Made by a program: the position numbers and the translations under genes
Notes under the pieces: generated by a model
Databases searched by the model: none
Seen by the model: only the letters and a program-made list of their open reading frames with translations
Told to the model about the DNA's origin: nothing
Origin: Kitagawia praeruptora
Lineage: Eukaryota > Streptophyta > Magnoliopsida > Apiales > Apiaceae
DNA length: 64,000 bases
Assembly (NCBI GenBank): GCA_037693485.1
Contig: CM075344.1
Coordinates: 18,994,501 to 19,058,500, forward strand
Reading direction: 5' to 3'
In this document: one piece after another, positions 33,455 to 42,525 of the stretch
Numbering within the stretch: position 1 is the first letter of the stretch
Layout: each line of letters begins with the position of its first letter

Positions 33455-34064
33455 TGTTAGGTCGAATACACAATATATAATCAAGTACTGTATGAGTAAA
33501 TAACAAGAACACACGTTTTAGCTCTTAAAACTGTTTGGAATTAATAATTCTTCTCTCAGTGATGTAAAATATCACAGAGAGCTGCTTAGGTTACAATGAA
33601 TGATATTCGTTCACGATGGATACCCTTTTAGGGTTAACCTAACTGTATTTATAAGATATACAGCTACGTACAATCGTTAATTGATTCTCCTAAAATTAAG
33701 CTATACAATTGATATCAATTACGATTGCTACACGTCTTCTAAGTCAACTCAATCTCTTTGACAGCTATCCAATCTTCAAAGATATCGCTTCCATATTAAT
33801 ATTAAATTAATCTTCAAACTCTGTTGACTCGTAGACGCTTCCAGTAGACAGACTTTAGCAAACTCTGTTGCTCTCCTAGCTAACAGTGTTTGCGCTTCCA
33901 TGTGTTCAGCTAGCAGTGTTTACGCTTTCTTCTGTCAGCGTTTGCGCTTCCAGCTATCAGCGTATACTCAAACTCTGTTACAACTGCTTTCAACCAACAA
34001 GTTAAACTCTTTTTACCTGCAACACTTAAACACTGACATTAAATCACATCAATTATATCTAACA
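33455..34064 (-). repeat. 3' LTR of the Copia element
   Basis: 610 bp; on the minus strand it begins TGTTAGATATAATTGATG and ends CGACCTAACA. It contains several AAACTCTG motifs (plus strand) between 33815 and 34010. Next to it is the polypurine tract at 34065-34080. Confidence 0.95.
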
Positions 34065-34080
34065 ATATCCCCCACTTGTT
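34065..34080 (-). other. Polypurine tract of the Copia element
   Basis: The minus strand reads AACAAGTGGGGGATAT directly before the 3' LTR start TGTTAG. It is the primer for plus-strand DNA synthesis. Confidence 0.85.
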
Positions 34081-34220
34081 CATTTAGAAAAAATGTACAA
34101 GTTCACAGTAATTGATGATGTCAAAACGAACAAATAAAAACACAGTGTTTAACATATAATCAGAGTTTAAACTTGACTTAGCAAAATCTACAGAAAATTC
34201 AAATTACTTACAAATTCTGT

Positions 34221-34718
34221 CTACCTAACCTCCTCAAGATCTGGAGTTATTCTGAGATAATCAATCAACAATCTCCTCTCAGCATTTTCAAGTTCAATCT
34301 GCATAGCTTCCTTGATTTCTCTTAAATCTGGATCATTCTCATCAGTTTGAAAGATAGCAGCTCTGAGATCGTAGATCTTGTTTCTTCTCATTTCATTTCC
34401 CAACCTGATATACTTCACTTCTTCAGACTTCACATTAAAATCCAGAACAGTAATTCCAAGATCAGTCTTCAGCTTTGTAGTCCCCTTTTCCATTTCTATC
34501 AGATTCCCATTCCAATCTCTGTACTTTGGAACATACTTGCTGTTGTACTTCATATTTCTTCTTGCAAGATTCTGAATCATCTTTTGTCTGAGCACATTTG
34601 CAACTGACTGACCTCTTTGATTTCTTACTTTGAAAAGATACAGAACATATTCTAGTTCTTCCCAGTATTTTAAATCAAAATCATTCTCAGCAATCTTGAA
34701 CACTGTTCCATCAGCCAT
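34221..34718 (-). CDS. Copia accessory ORF, C-terminal segment (165 aa)
   Basis: The ATG at 34718 starts MADGTVFKIAENDFDLKYWE; the segment ends ITPDLEEVR. It is in the same frame as the 759-codon ORF upstream (34764-37043), separated from it only by a TAG and 15 codons. It was therefore probably the C-terminal domain of one long accessory protein. The compact, charged sequence (YWEELEYVLYLFKVRNQRGQ, RRNKIYDLRAAIFQTDENDP) looks folded. The position, after a long disordered region and just before the 3' LTR, matches the extra ORF of asterid Sirevirus-like elements. The function is unknown. Confidence 0.6.
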   Translation of the reverse strand: MADGTVFKIAENDFDLKYWEELEYVLYLFKVRNQRGQSVANVLRQKMIQNLARRNMKYNSKYVPKYRDWNGNLIEMEKGTTKLKTDLGITVLDFNVKSEEVKYIRLGNEMRRNKIYDLRAAIFQTDENDPDLREIKEAMQIELENAERRLLIDYLRITPDLEEVR

Positions 34719-34763
34719 AAAATATAGCAGAAAATCCTTCCCTAAACTCTTCTGATAGACAAG

Positions 34764-37043
34764 CTATACTGACTCCAGTCTGTCTAAACTCTCTTGAGTG
34801 ACACCACGACCTGGAACAGCCAGTGAAGAAGGATCTCTGGGAACAACATGTTGTCTTTTATCCCTATGTGAGCCTATGCCTCCTTTGTTGTGTCCGATTT
34901 TACCAGATAAGGCTCTACCATCAGTGAAATCCATTGGAGCTGTAGCTGCTAGACTTGAATCATGAAGAACTCCTTTTCCAAACGTTGATTTCAACTGAGA
35001 AGACAATAGTGGTGTGGTCACAACTTGTGCAGCAACAGAGGTTGTGTCTTCATTCTTCTGTACAACATGTGTATCAACAGAGGTTGTAACTAGCATCTTA
35101 CTCTTGCTCTCTTCACCCATCACCCTTTTTAACTTCAGCTTGGCATCAAGAGAAGACTTTCTAATCAACTTTCCTTTATCTTCTTCTTCTTCTTCTTCTT
35201 CCTGAATACCAGATAATTTTTCTTTGATCTCAATTCCTTTCATTACAGACTTTGAAGGCTTTGAAGCTCTGACAGTTTTCTTCCCTTTCTTGGACTTTTG
35301 TGCTTTTAAATGCTCTTTCTGCAATAGCTTTTCTTCAGCTTGTATGTCCTCAAGTGTAGCTTCAGCATTTTCTTCACGAAAAAGTTTTGTAGCCAATTCT
35401 TCATCTGTTTGTGGATTATCAGTAAATGACAAATCCTTTGGCTTTGAACCAGAAGTACTCTGAATATTTGTATCTATCACCAAATTTGGCTTTGACCTCG
35501 TAGACCTTCCATGTCCTTGTCTAGGATTTGCATTTCTTAAACCCTTATCAGCATTGGCACCTTCATCTTCCGGATGATCTTTCTTTGACAAAGGTTGAGT
35601 TTGCTTACACTTGGTTTTAGCAATTCTCTCCCCCTTTTTGACATCATCACCATCTTGAATCAGAATTGAGGTGATTAACTCAAGAGAATATGCAATGGAA
35701 TCAACCTTCTCAGTCAGCAAAAGCTGATTCTTTTCAACATTGCTCAATCTGTCTTTTAGATTCTCTTGAGATTTGGAAAATTGTTGAAAAAGCTTAACAT
35801 TAGCTAGCTGAGATTTCTCTTCATGAGTAGCAACCTCTGTTCGAAGATCTACAATGGCCTTCTTATTTTCATCAAATCTGTGATTCAAAGACTTGATCTG
35901 AATCACTGTGCCTTGGAGACAAGTAAAGATATCAGGATTTGAAATCTTGGAGGAATGTGCCTGTAGAAAATTAGCTGCTCTGCCAGGAGGAAAGATACAA
36001 TCTGACTTGTACCAATCTACAGTTTGCTTTGTCAAATAATCATCATCAATTTCATTAACAGAAGGTCCAGCAAAATCTGGTTTTTCTCCTATTTTCTGAC
36101 CATCAGATTGAAATTGTGCTTTTTCAACTCCTGTACTCTTGTCTTCAATTGAATCACTCATTGACTCATTAGTAGGTGCAACTGAAGCAATGTCTTCATC
36201 TTGAGCAGCAACAGGTTCTTGAGCAACCTGTTTTCCTTTATCAACTTGAATATGCTCTGAAGAAATAACCTTCTCTGGTTTATCAATCTCCTCACCATGA
36301 TCAGAAACATGATGGGCATCAGAGTTTAATTCAGTGTGTGATGCAACCTCAGTGTCTTCAAGAACAATAGTAGGCCCATCAGCAACACTAGTATCAACAG
36401 AGTGTGTAACCTCCATGAGTGTTGAAGTAGATGCTTCATTATTAAAAGAAACTGGAGTTTCATCAAACTCTTCCATTGTAGGCAAAGCATCTCTAACATC
36501 TTCATTTTCTTGAACCTTAGCAGATTCTGGTTCAGAAATCTTGGCTCCAGATTCTGTTATAGAAGGTTCTATGATAGCCTCTGTCTCATTAGTAGGAATA
36601 TCAGTAGAAATTTTCTTTTGAGCCTCATCAACATGCTCATCATCAGAGTCAGTAAGAATGAGCCTCCTCCTCTTTGCTTGAGGCACTGCAATCAGTTCTT
36701 CATCTTCACTAGAACTTTCCTCACTAGCACTAGAACTTTCCTCAACTGATGGTGTTGAAGGCCTATTTGCCCTTTTAACAAATCTTCTGGAATAAACAGC
36801 TGTAAGAGTTGTCTGTTTAGCCTTGGAATGTTTTGTGTTGAGGGCAGTATGTTTCTTCCTTTTTGGTTTTGATGTTGGTTGAGGATGTGTAGTAGTGACA
36901 GGGTTTGTTGATTCAGGATTCATTGGTTCAGGTTGTGTTTGTGGTGATGTAGGTTTAACAGTGGTTGTTGGTGTTGGCTCAGGTGATTGTATAGGTTGAG
37001 ATGGTATGGTTTCAGTACGATCAGTGGCTAAAGGATCAGGCAT
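34764..37043 (-). CDS. Copia accessory ORF, long disordered middle segment (759 aa)
   Basis: The ATG at 37043 begins MPDPLATDRTETIPSQPIQ. The protein is rich in Pro, Thr, Gln, Ser, Glu and Lys. It has a basic patch near residues 60-120 (KPKRKKHTALNTKHSK, QAKRRRLILTDSDDEHVDE, an SR/NLS-like segment), a long acidic stretch, and a likely coiled coil about residues 390-470 (KSQENLKDRLSNVEKNQLLL). A Lys/Glu-rich tail with EEEEEEEDKGK follows. No known enzyme motif and no transmembrane segment are visible. It overlaps the upstream ORF (37028-37891) by 16 bp in another frame, so a single frameshift there may have split one protein. It is not gag or pol and it sits where SIRE1-type elements carry an env-like ORF, but nothing here looks like env. 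Confidence 0.6.
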   Translation of the reverse strand: MPDPLATDRTETIPSQPIQSPEPTPTTTVKPTSPQTQPEPMNPESTNPVTTTHPQPTSKPKRKKHTALNTKHSKAKQTTLTAVYSRRFVKRANRPSTPSVEESSSASEESSSEDEELIAVPQAKRRRLILTDSDDEHVDEAQKKISTDIPTNETEAIIEPSITESGAKISEPESAKVQENEDVRDALPTMEEFDETPVSFNNEASTSTLMEVTHSVDTSVADGPTIVLEDTEVASHTELNSDAHHVSDHGEEIDKPEKVISSEHIQVDKGKQVAQEPVAAQDEDIASVAPTNESMSDSIEDKSTGVEKAQFQSDGQKIGEKPDFAGPSVNEIDDDYLTKQTVDWYKSDCIFPPGRAANFLQAHSSKISNPDIFTCLQGTVIQIKSLNHRFDENKKAIVDLRTEVATHEEKSQLANVKLFQQFSKSQENLKDRLSNVEKNQLLLTEKVDSIAYSLELITSILIQDGDDVKKGERIAKTKCKQTQPLSKKDHPEDEGANADKGLRNANPRQGHGRSTRSKPNLVIDTNIQSTSGSKPKDLSFTDNPQTDEELATKLFREENAEATLEDIQAEEKLLQKEHLKAQKSKKGKKTVRASKPSKSVMKGIEIKEKLSGIQEEEEEEEDKGKLIRKSSLDAKLKLKRVMGEESKSKMLVTTSVDTHVVQKNEDTTSVAAQVVTTPLLSSQLKSTFGKGVLHDSSLAATAPMDFTDGRALSGKIGHNKGGIGSHRDKRQHVVPRDPSSLAVPGRGVTQESLDRLESV

Positions 37044-37891
37044 AGGTTGTGTTTCTGGTTGTTGTGTTGATGTGGTTCATGTTGTGGTGATTGAGGATCT
37101 TGTGGTTGGTTGACAAAGTTCTGTAAGGCAAGTGGCAATACAAAAGGAGGTATGTCTTTACCAACATCTTTGTTAGTCATATCAGAGAATATTCTCTTAG
37201 TGACTCTAAAGGGTTGAATCTCATCAGCTTCATCAACTTCTAACCCAGGTACACATGCATTAAACAAAAGTTGACAAAATCTAGCAAAATAAACTGTAGT
37301 AGACTCTGACAACTTATCACCCAAATTCATTAACACATAACGACCATAATCAAAATTACTGCCATAGAGTAGAGAATACCCAATTTGCAGACTTTCCATT
37401 GGAATTGCATCCCAGTTGGTGACCTTCTTCTGGAATGTCCTGGTGATACAGTCGAAGAAAAAGTTCCACTCTTTTCTCAGATTCGGCCTCCTCACACTAC
37501 CCAGCTTTGCAAGAGATTCCATATACCCAATCTTTGTTAACATCTCTCTCAAATTTTGCTCAGAGACAACAGCATACGAAGTATGTGTGTCGAAATCCAT
37601 GGTCTCGCGAACAGTTTGTGGAGTAATCACAAACTCTTGTTCTTCATGAGAGAAGATGATAGACGGAGTTCCATTTTCCCCTCCTTCTATATACCTTGAG
37701 TTTTGCCAGAAGGTGACAACCTGAGAAGCAGATAGAGTAGCAGGTTCAACCAACGCTTGCCCAATCTCAGAGTCGCGAAGAAAGTTTTGCATCAGATGAA
37801 ACGCTTCCGGAGCACGGTCGTTCTCAAGTAGAGCTGCATAATTGTTAGGCACAAAACGTAGACCAAACGAAGTGAAAGGTTTTGTTGCCAT
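37028..37891 (-). CDS. Copia accessory ORF, N-terminal globular domain (287 aa)
   Basis: The first ATG of the frame is at 37891 (MATKPFTSFGLRFVPNNYAA). The open frame extends 81 bp further upstream through a hydrophobic stretch, but that part has no ATG. The domain continues with VTFWQNSRYIEGGENG, FSHEEQEFVITPQTVRETMD, LRKEWNFFFDCITRTFQKKV, IGYSLLYGSNFDYGRYVLMN and RFCQLLFNACVPG. I recognise this layout (FW..., RE.M.F, KEW.FF..CI..., FD...., F.Q..) from hypothetical proteins attached to Copia pol in asterid genomes. The last 25 residues are Pro/His/Gln-rich, ending NLCLIL in a shifted frame, so it probably continued into the next ORF. Its function is unknown. Confidence 0.65.
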   Translation of the reverse strand: MATKPFTSFGLRFVPNNYAALLENDRAPEAFHLMQNFLRDSEIGQALVEPATLSASQVVTFWQNSRYIEGGENGTPSIIFSHEEQEFVITPQTVRETMDFDTHTSYAVVSEQNLREMLTKIGYMESLAKLGSVRRPNLRKEWNFFFDCITRTFQKKVTNWDAIPMESLQIGYSLLYGSNFDYGRYVLMNLGDKLSESTTVYFARFCQLLFNACVPGLEVDEADEIQPFRVTKRIFSDMTNKDVGKDIPPFVLPLALQNFVNQPQDPQSPQHEPHQHNNQKHNLCLIL

Positions 37892-39929
37892 TAGATCAAG
37901 AAATAAGAAAAAATCGACTGTGAAAATGATATGCAAGAAAGGTGTTTGTGAAAATGCCAAAGTGAAAAACAAAGGAGTTCTTTGTTTTGGTAAAGTGAAT
38001 ATGAGTGGGTGAGTAGTGATTGTAACAAAAAGTAATTTGAGTAGTAATTAAAAATTAAACTCAAACATTTTTACTTGAAAACACGCAACTGTTCCCTTGA
38101 GAAGTGTGAAAGTGGTACATAATGATGAGTGAGTGGGTGAAAGTAGGACACGTGTCAAACATGCAGCGATTCACTTAATTCACGCGCAGTAAGAGCCATT
38201 ATTACTGCTGTCTTTCCGAGTATCAAGACACTTTACCACTAAATACACTAATTAACAGTTGTCAACCACTCCATTTACTCCAAAATTTTCAAATTATCTT
38301 AATGAAAATTTACCTTAGAGTACGTAACACAATCCATCAGTGTTTGTCAAATATTCAAACTTTATCACTAAAACCCTTTCAAAAATGCACAGTCGTGATT
38401 ATTTTTGTGTGTGAGTAGCAGAGTTTACCAAATCAATTTTTATAGCATCTAATATTTCATAAAATCCATAAATCAAATCAATAAACACTGAATGCACAAA
38501 CTCTCATATTAAACACGGAGTATATGATGAATGCTAAACTCTGTAGTTCCTTAAATACAGAAATCTGAATATCCCTGTTCCCATTGATGTTCATGATTAT
38601 CCACGTAAGCACACAGTCATTATAGACAAAAAGATCAGGAGATAAACATCAAAGCATCATTCAGTGAGTTACATGTCAAGGATTTCCTCACAAACTCTCA
38701 CAGCACACAAGTGTTTAGGTGAAATGTTTTCGCTCAAATTCAATCAGTAAAAGCAGATACTACCATAGGCTTGAATTTTCACCAGATCTACACTACTTCA
38801 ATTACATATATGCACAAATCAAAAGGACTTTGTTCAGGGTTGTAATGTAGTAAGATCAAACAGGTGAGAAGAGATGTTTTTAACATGAGTGAATTTCGAA
38901 CTGATCAAGTTAACAGACCAAATTGTTCAGTCACACTGTTAGTACATATGTGTACAAGATGATCAGTATATATACCTCCTTTTTTTTTATTATATATACC
39001 GAGTAACTTTTCTTTTCTTGAGAAACACTCACCTGCTTGCATTTGATTTATCAAAAGAATATAACTGCTCTTAATACTTCAGAGATTAAGAGAAATGAGC
39101 AATTAATTTAGGCTCAAAGGGGTTTACTAAGGGTAGTGTTTGTGAACAGTGTTTATGAACAGTATTCAAAGAAGTTTTGAACAGTGTTTGAAGAAAGATG
39201 GTTAATCCTAGTGCCTTTATCATTTTCATGCACACACATATCATGTAGTCTCAAAATGGTTTAATGCAAGTTCTAGAGCAACATACTTACTGATGAACAT
39301 CACACAGCAATAAAATCTGATTGATATAAAATGTATCAATCACTTATTTGGCTCAAAATCTCACAGGGTGCAGACATGAACTGTTTCTCACCAAACTAAA
39401 CAATGACACATCTCAAGTTTTAAAATTTTCACAAGTGCAAACAAGGAATCATCAAGAACTATGTATGTCTTAGAAACAGAGTGTTACTAATCAGAGTTTA
39501 GAGTTCATCAATATCAGAAGTTATTCATGAGAGGCAATGCACACAGTATTCATAGATTCAGAGTTTAGGATCAAATAAACTAAGAGATGCTCTAAATATG
39601 AAACAGTATCATGCTGTGTTAACTTACTGCACAATTTCTGATTAGATCACAGTGACTCAGAAGGAATCTTGATTTATTCACTGAGAATCATGCTTCATAC
39701 ATTTTTCTTCATTGGTATTTTCATTCAGACAAAAATCAACTCAGAATTCACAGAGTTTATCAAACATATTAACAGTGTATGACCAACAATCATGCTGACA
39801 GAGTTTACCAGTGTGAGAATAGAAATATGCATAACAGAGTTTAATTAACAAGGTTCACATAGCACTTTAGCAATTCACAGAAATATGAGCAGCACATTTT
39901 TAAGAAAATTTTGAGTCTAACCAACATGT
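37892..39929 (-). other. Two-kb non-coding spacer of the Copia element
   Basis: It lies between RNase H and the accessory ORF. No ORF is visible. CAGAGTTTA / TAAACTCTG motifs recur (about 38410, 38540, 39499, 39557, 39748, 39800, 39835). A short ACAGTGTTTGA / GAACAGTATT cluster is at 39135-39195. Spacers with repeated conserved motifs are known for Sireviruses. Confidence 0.6.
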
Positions 39930-41624
39930 TTAGTCAAAACCAGATACCATCCCTAGTTCATTGACCAGTCTTGTAAATGCTGCTTCACTTAGAGGTTTGG
40001 TGAAGACATCTGCAAGTTGTTGATCTGTAGGCACAAAGTGAAGCTCAATATTGCCTTCCTCTACATGCTCTCTGATAAAGTGATACCTTATGCTGATGTG
40101 CTTGGTCATTGAGTGTTGTACTGGATTACCTGTCATTGCAATAGCACTTTGATTATCACAGAAAATAGGTATTTTGCTATACCTTAATCCATAATCCAGC
40201 AATTGATTCTTCATCCATAGAATCTGTGCACAGCAACTTCCAGCAGCAATATACTCTGCTTCAGCTGTAGATGTTGATATTGATTTTTGTTTCTTGCTGT
40301 ACCAAGACACAAGTCTGTCACCAAGAAATTGACAACTTCCACTTGTGCTTTTTCTGTCAATCTTACAGCCTGCAAAATCTGCATCAGAGTAACCAAGTAG
40401 CTTAAAATCTGATTCTCTTGGGTACCACAGCCCTAAAGTTACAGTGCCCTTGAGATACTTGAAAATCCTCTTCACAGCTGTTAAATGTGGTTCCCTTGGA
40501 TCTGCCTGAAACCTTGCACACAGACATGTTGCATACATGATATCAGGTCTACTTGCTGTTAGATAGAGAAGAGAGCCAATCATTCCTCTGTAGCTTGTCA
40601 TATCTACTGATGACCCTGTATCTTTGTCCAATTTTGTTGTAGTTGCCATGGAAGTTGTTGCAGATGAACAGTCAAGCATGCCAAATTTCTTGAGAAGATT
40701 TCTGGTATATTTTGCTTGATTGATAAAAATTCCATCATCTGTTTGCTTCACCTGTAAGCCTAGAAAATAGCTTAGCTCTCCCATCATACTCATTTGATAT
40801 CTTGACTGCATGAGCTTGGCAAACTTCTTACAGAGTTTATCATTAGTAGATCCAAAAATGATGTCATCAACATATATTTGAACTAAGAGCAAGTCACTAC
40901 CAGATTGAAAGTAAAACAGAGTTTTGTCAATAGTACCTCTGTGAAACCCACTTTCTAGTAGATATTTAGCAAGAGTTTCATACCATGCCCTTGGTGCCTG
41001 CTTAAGTCCATAGAGTGCCTTGTCTAACCTGTAGACATGGTCTGGATATTTTGGATCTACAAAACCAGGTGGTTGTTCAACAAATACTTCTTCTTCAAGT
41101 TTTCCATTCAGAAAAGCACTTTTTACATCCATTTGAAAAACCTTGAATTTCTTGTGAGAAGCATAGGCAAGAAACATCCTTATTGCCTCCAATCTGGTAA
41201 CTGGTGCAAAAGTCTCATCATAATCTATCCCCTCTTGCTGTGAATAGCCTTTTGCTACCAGTCTTGCTTTGTTTCTTGTGATAACACCATCACTGTCAGT
41301 TTTATTTCTGAAAACCCATTTAGTACCAACAATGGATCTGTTCTTTGGCCTTGGTACAAGGGTCCACACTTCATTTCTCTCAAATTCATTTAGCTCTTCT
41401 TGCATTGCTGTTATCCAGTCAGCATCTTTAAGAGCTTCATCTACTTTCTTTGGCTCAGTTTGTGACAAGAATGCATGAAACAGACATTCATTTGTTGTTG
41501 CACTTCTTGTCCTTACTCTTGCATCTGGATCACCAATAATCAAATCAGGTGTGTGTGACTTAGTCCATTTTCTTGCAGAAGGCAGATTGCTTCTATCATC
41601 ATGTGATCCTCCCCCTTGATCCAT
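39930..41624 (-). CDS. pol: Copia reverse transcriptase and RNase H
   Basis: An open frame of 564 residues runs from an internal Met at 41624 to the stop at 39930. RT spans about residues 88-331, with the KARLVAKGYSQQEGIDYDET, FQMDVKSAFLNGKLEEEV and active-site YVDDIIFG (251-258) motifs. RNase H follows with LLGYSDADFAGC, KSTSG, STAEAEYIA, CDNQSAI and KHISIRYHFIRE, which carry its acidic residues. The end LADVFTKPLSEAAFTRLVNE is typical for Copia. These enzymes copy the RNA to cDNA in the virus-like particle. The ORF is uninterrupted; upstream in the same frame a TGA (41667-41669) separates it from integrase. The 'start' is therefore only the first Met after a nonsense codon, not a natural start. 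Confidence 0.93.
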   Translation of the reverse strand: MDQGGGSHDDRSNLPSARKWTKSHTPDLIIGDPDARVRTRSATTNECLFHAFLSQTEPKKVDEALKDADWITAMQEELNEFERNEVWTLVPRPKNRSIVGTKWVFRNKTDSDGVITRNKARLVAKGYSQQEGIDYDETFAPVTRLEAIRMFLAYASHKKFKVFQMDVKSAFLNGKLEEEVFVEQPPGFVDPKYPDHVYRLDKALYGLKQAPRAWYETLAKYLLESGFHRGTIDKTLFYFQSGSDLLLVQIYVDDIIFGSTNDKLCKKFAKLMQSRYQMSMMGELSYFLGLQVKQTDDGIFINQAKYTRNLLKKFGMLDCSSATTSMATTTKLDKDTGSSVDMTSYRGMIGSLLYLTASRPDIMYATCLCARFQADPREPHLTAVKRIFKYLKGTVTLGLWYPRESDFKLLGYSDADFAGCKIDRKSTSGSCQFLGDRLVSWYSKKQKSISTSTAEAEYIAAGSCCAQILWMKNQLLDYGLRYSKIPIFCDNQSAIAMTGNPVQHSMTKHISIRYHFIREHVEEGNIELHFVPTDQQLADVFTKPLSEAAFTRLVNELGMVSGFD

Positions 41625-41666
41625 GCTCTCCTGATTTTCTTGGTGCCTTTCTTCATTTTCTGATGC

Positions 41667-42525
41667 TCACCCTGAATGTGACTGCTCAGAATTTGAGCTC
41701 TCAGATTTTGAATCAACAGAGTTTGATTCCGAGTTATCAAATGAGTCACTATCAGTATTTGAATTATCACTTTGATGTGATTCTTCATGCTCCCCCTCAA
41801 CTGGTTCTTCCCTTGTTTCTGATTGAAGAGTCTCTTCAGTATTTACTAGTAGAGGTTCAGAGTTTAGCTCAACAGAGTTTGTCAGATCAGCCTCATCAAA
41901 GTTTACTTTGTCAGAAAATAAATCTTCATTTTGAAAGTGCAATTGATCATGTTCATTAACATCTTCAAGTCCAGTTACTTTCTTGTCATCAAATGACACA
42001 TGAATTGATTCCATGATCACTTTGGTTCTCAGATTATAAAATCTGAATGCCTTAGTTGACAGTGGATAGCCAACAAAAATTCCTTCATCTGCCTTTAGGT
42101 CAAATTTGGTCAACTGTTCAGGATGAGTCTTCAACACAAAGCACTTGCTTCCAAAAATATGAAAATATTTTAGATTTGGCTTTTTCTTTTTCACCATTTC
42201 ATATGGTGTTTTACCATGCTTGTTGATCAGTGTTGCATTTTGAGTAAAACAAGCAGTTTGAACTACTTCTGCCCAGAAATATGTTGGCAATTTTGCTTCA
42301 TCTAGCATGGTTCTGGCAGCTTCTATCAAGGTTCTGTTCTTCCTCTCCACTACACCATTCTGTTGTGGAGTGCCAGGTGCAGAAAACTCTTGTTTGATTC
42401 CTTTCCTCTTGCAAAATTCTTCCATTGTTGAATTCCTGAATTCAGTTCCATTGTCACTTCTGATAATCTTCACTTGATTCTCTGACCCTTTGTCCAGTTG
42501 TATTATATGTTCTGCCAGTGTTAAT
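41667..42525 (-). pseudogene. pol: Copia integrase, C-terminal part (split by the gypsy insertion)
   Basis: Right after the nested element, the minus strand resumes with LAEHIIQLDKGSENQVK and the integrase core IIRSDNGTEF (second catalytic Asp) and NGVVERKNRTLIEAARTM (catalytic Glu). The C-terminal region follows (YFHIFGSKCFVLK, DEGIFVGYPLSTKAFRFYNL). A Ser/Asn/Glu-rich linker leads to a TGA at 41667-41669, in frame with RT. The first half, with the first Asp, is at 57940-58681. The catalytic core is therefore physically cut between its first and second acidic residues. Confidence 0.9.

Noticed and set aside
33900..34115. ORF in the Copia LTR (33900-34115), repeated at 61440-61694
   Set aside because: LTR sequence antisense to the element; duplicated only because LTRs are.
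35014..36749. Plus-strand ORFs rich in Ser/Phe opposite the accessory ORF
   Set aside because: They mirror the Glu/Lys/Asp-rich codons of the minus-strand ORF and have no support of their own.
37892..37972. Hydrophobic N-terminal extension of the accessory ORF (FFTLAFSQTPF, then FFLFLDL) that could pass for a signal peptide or env-like anchor
   Set aside because: The first codon of that stretch is TTG and there is no ATG until 37891, so translation most likely starts at MATKPF, without the hydrophobic part.
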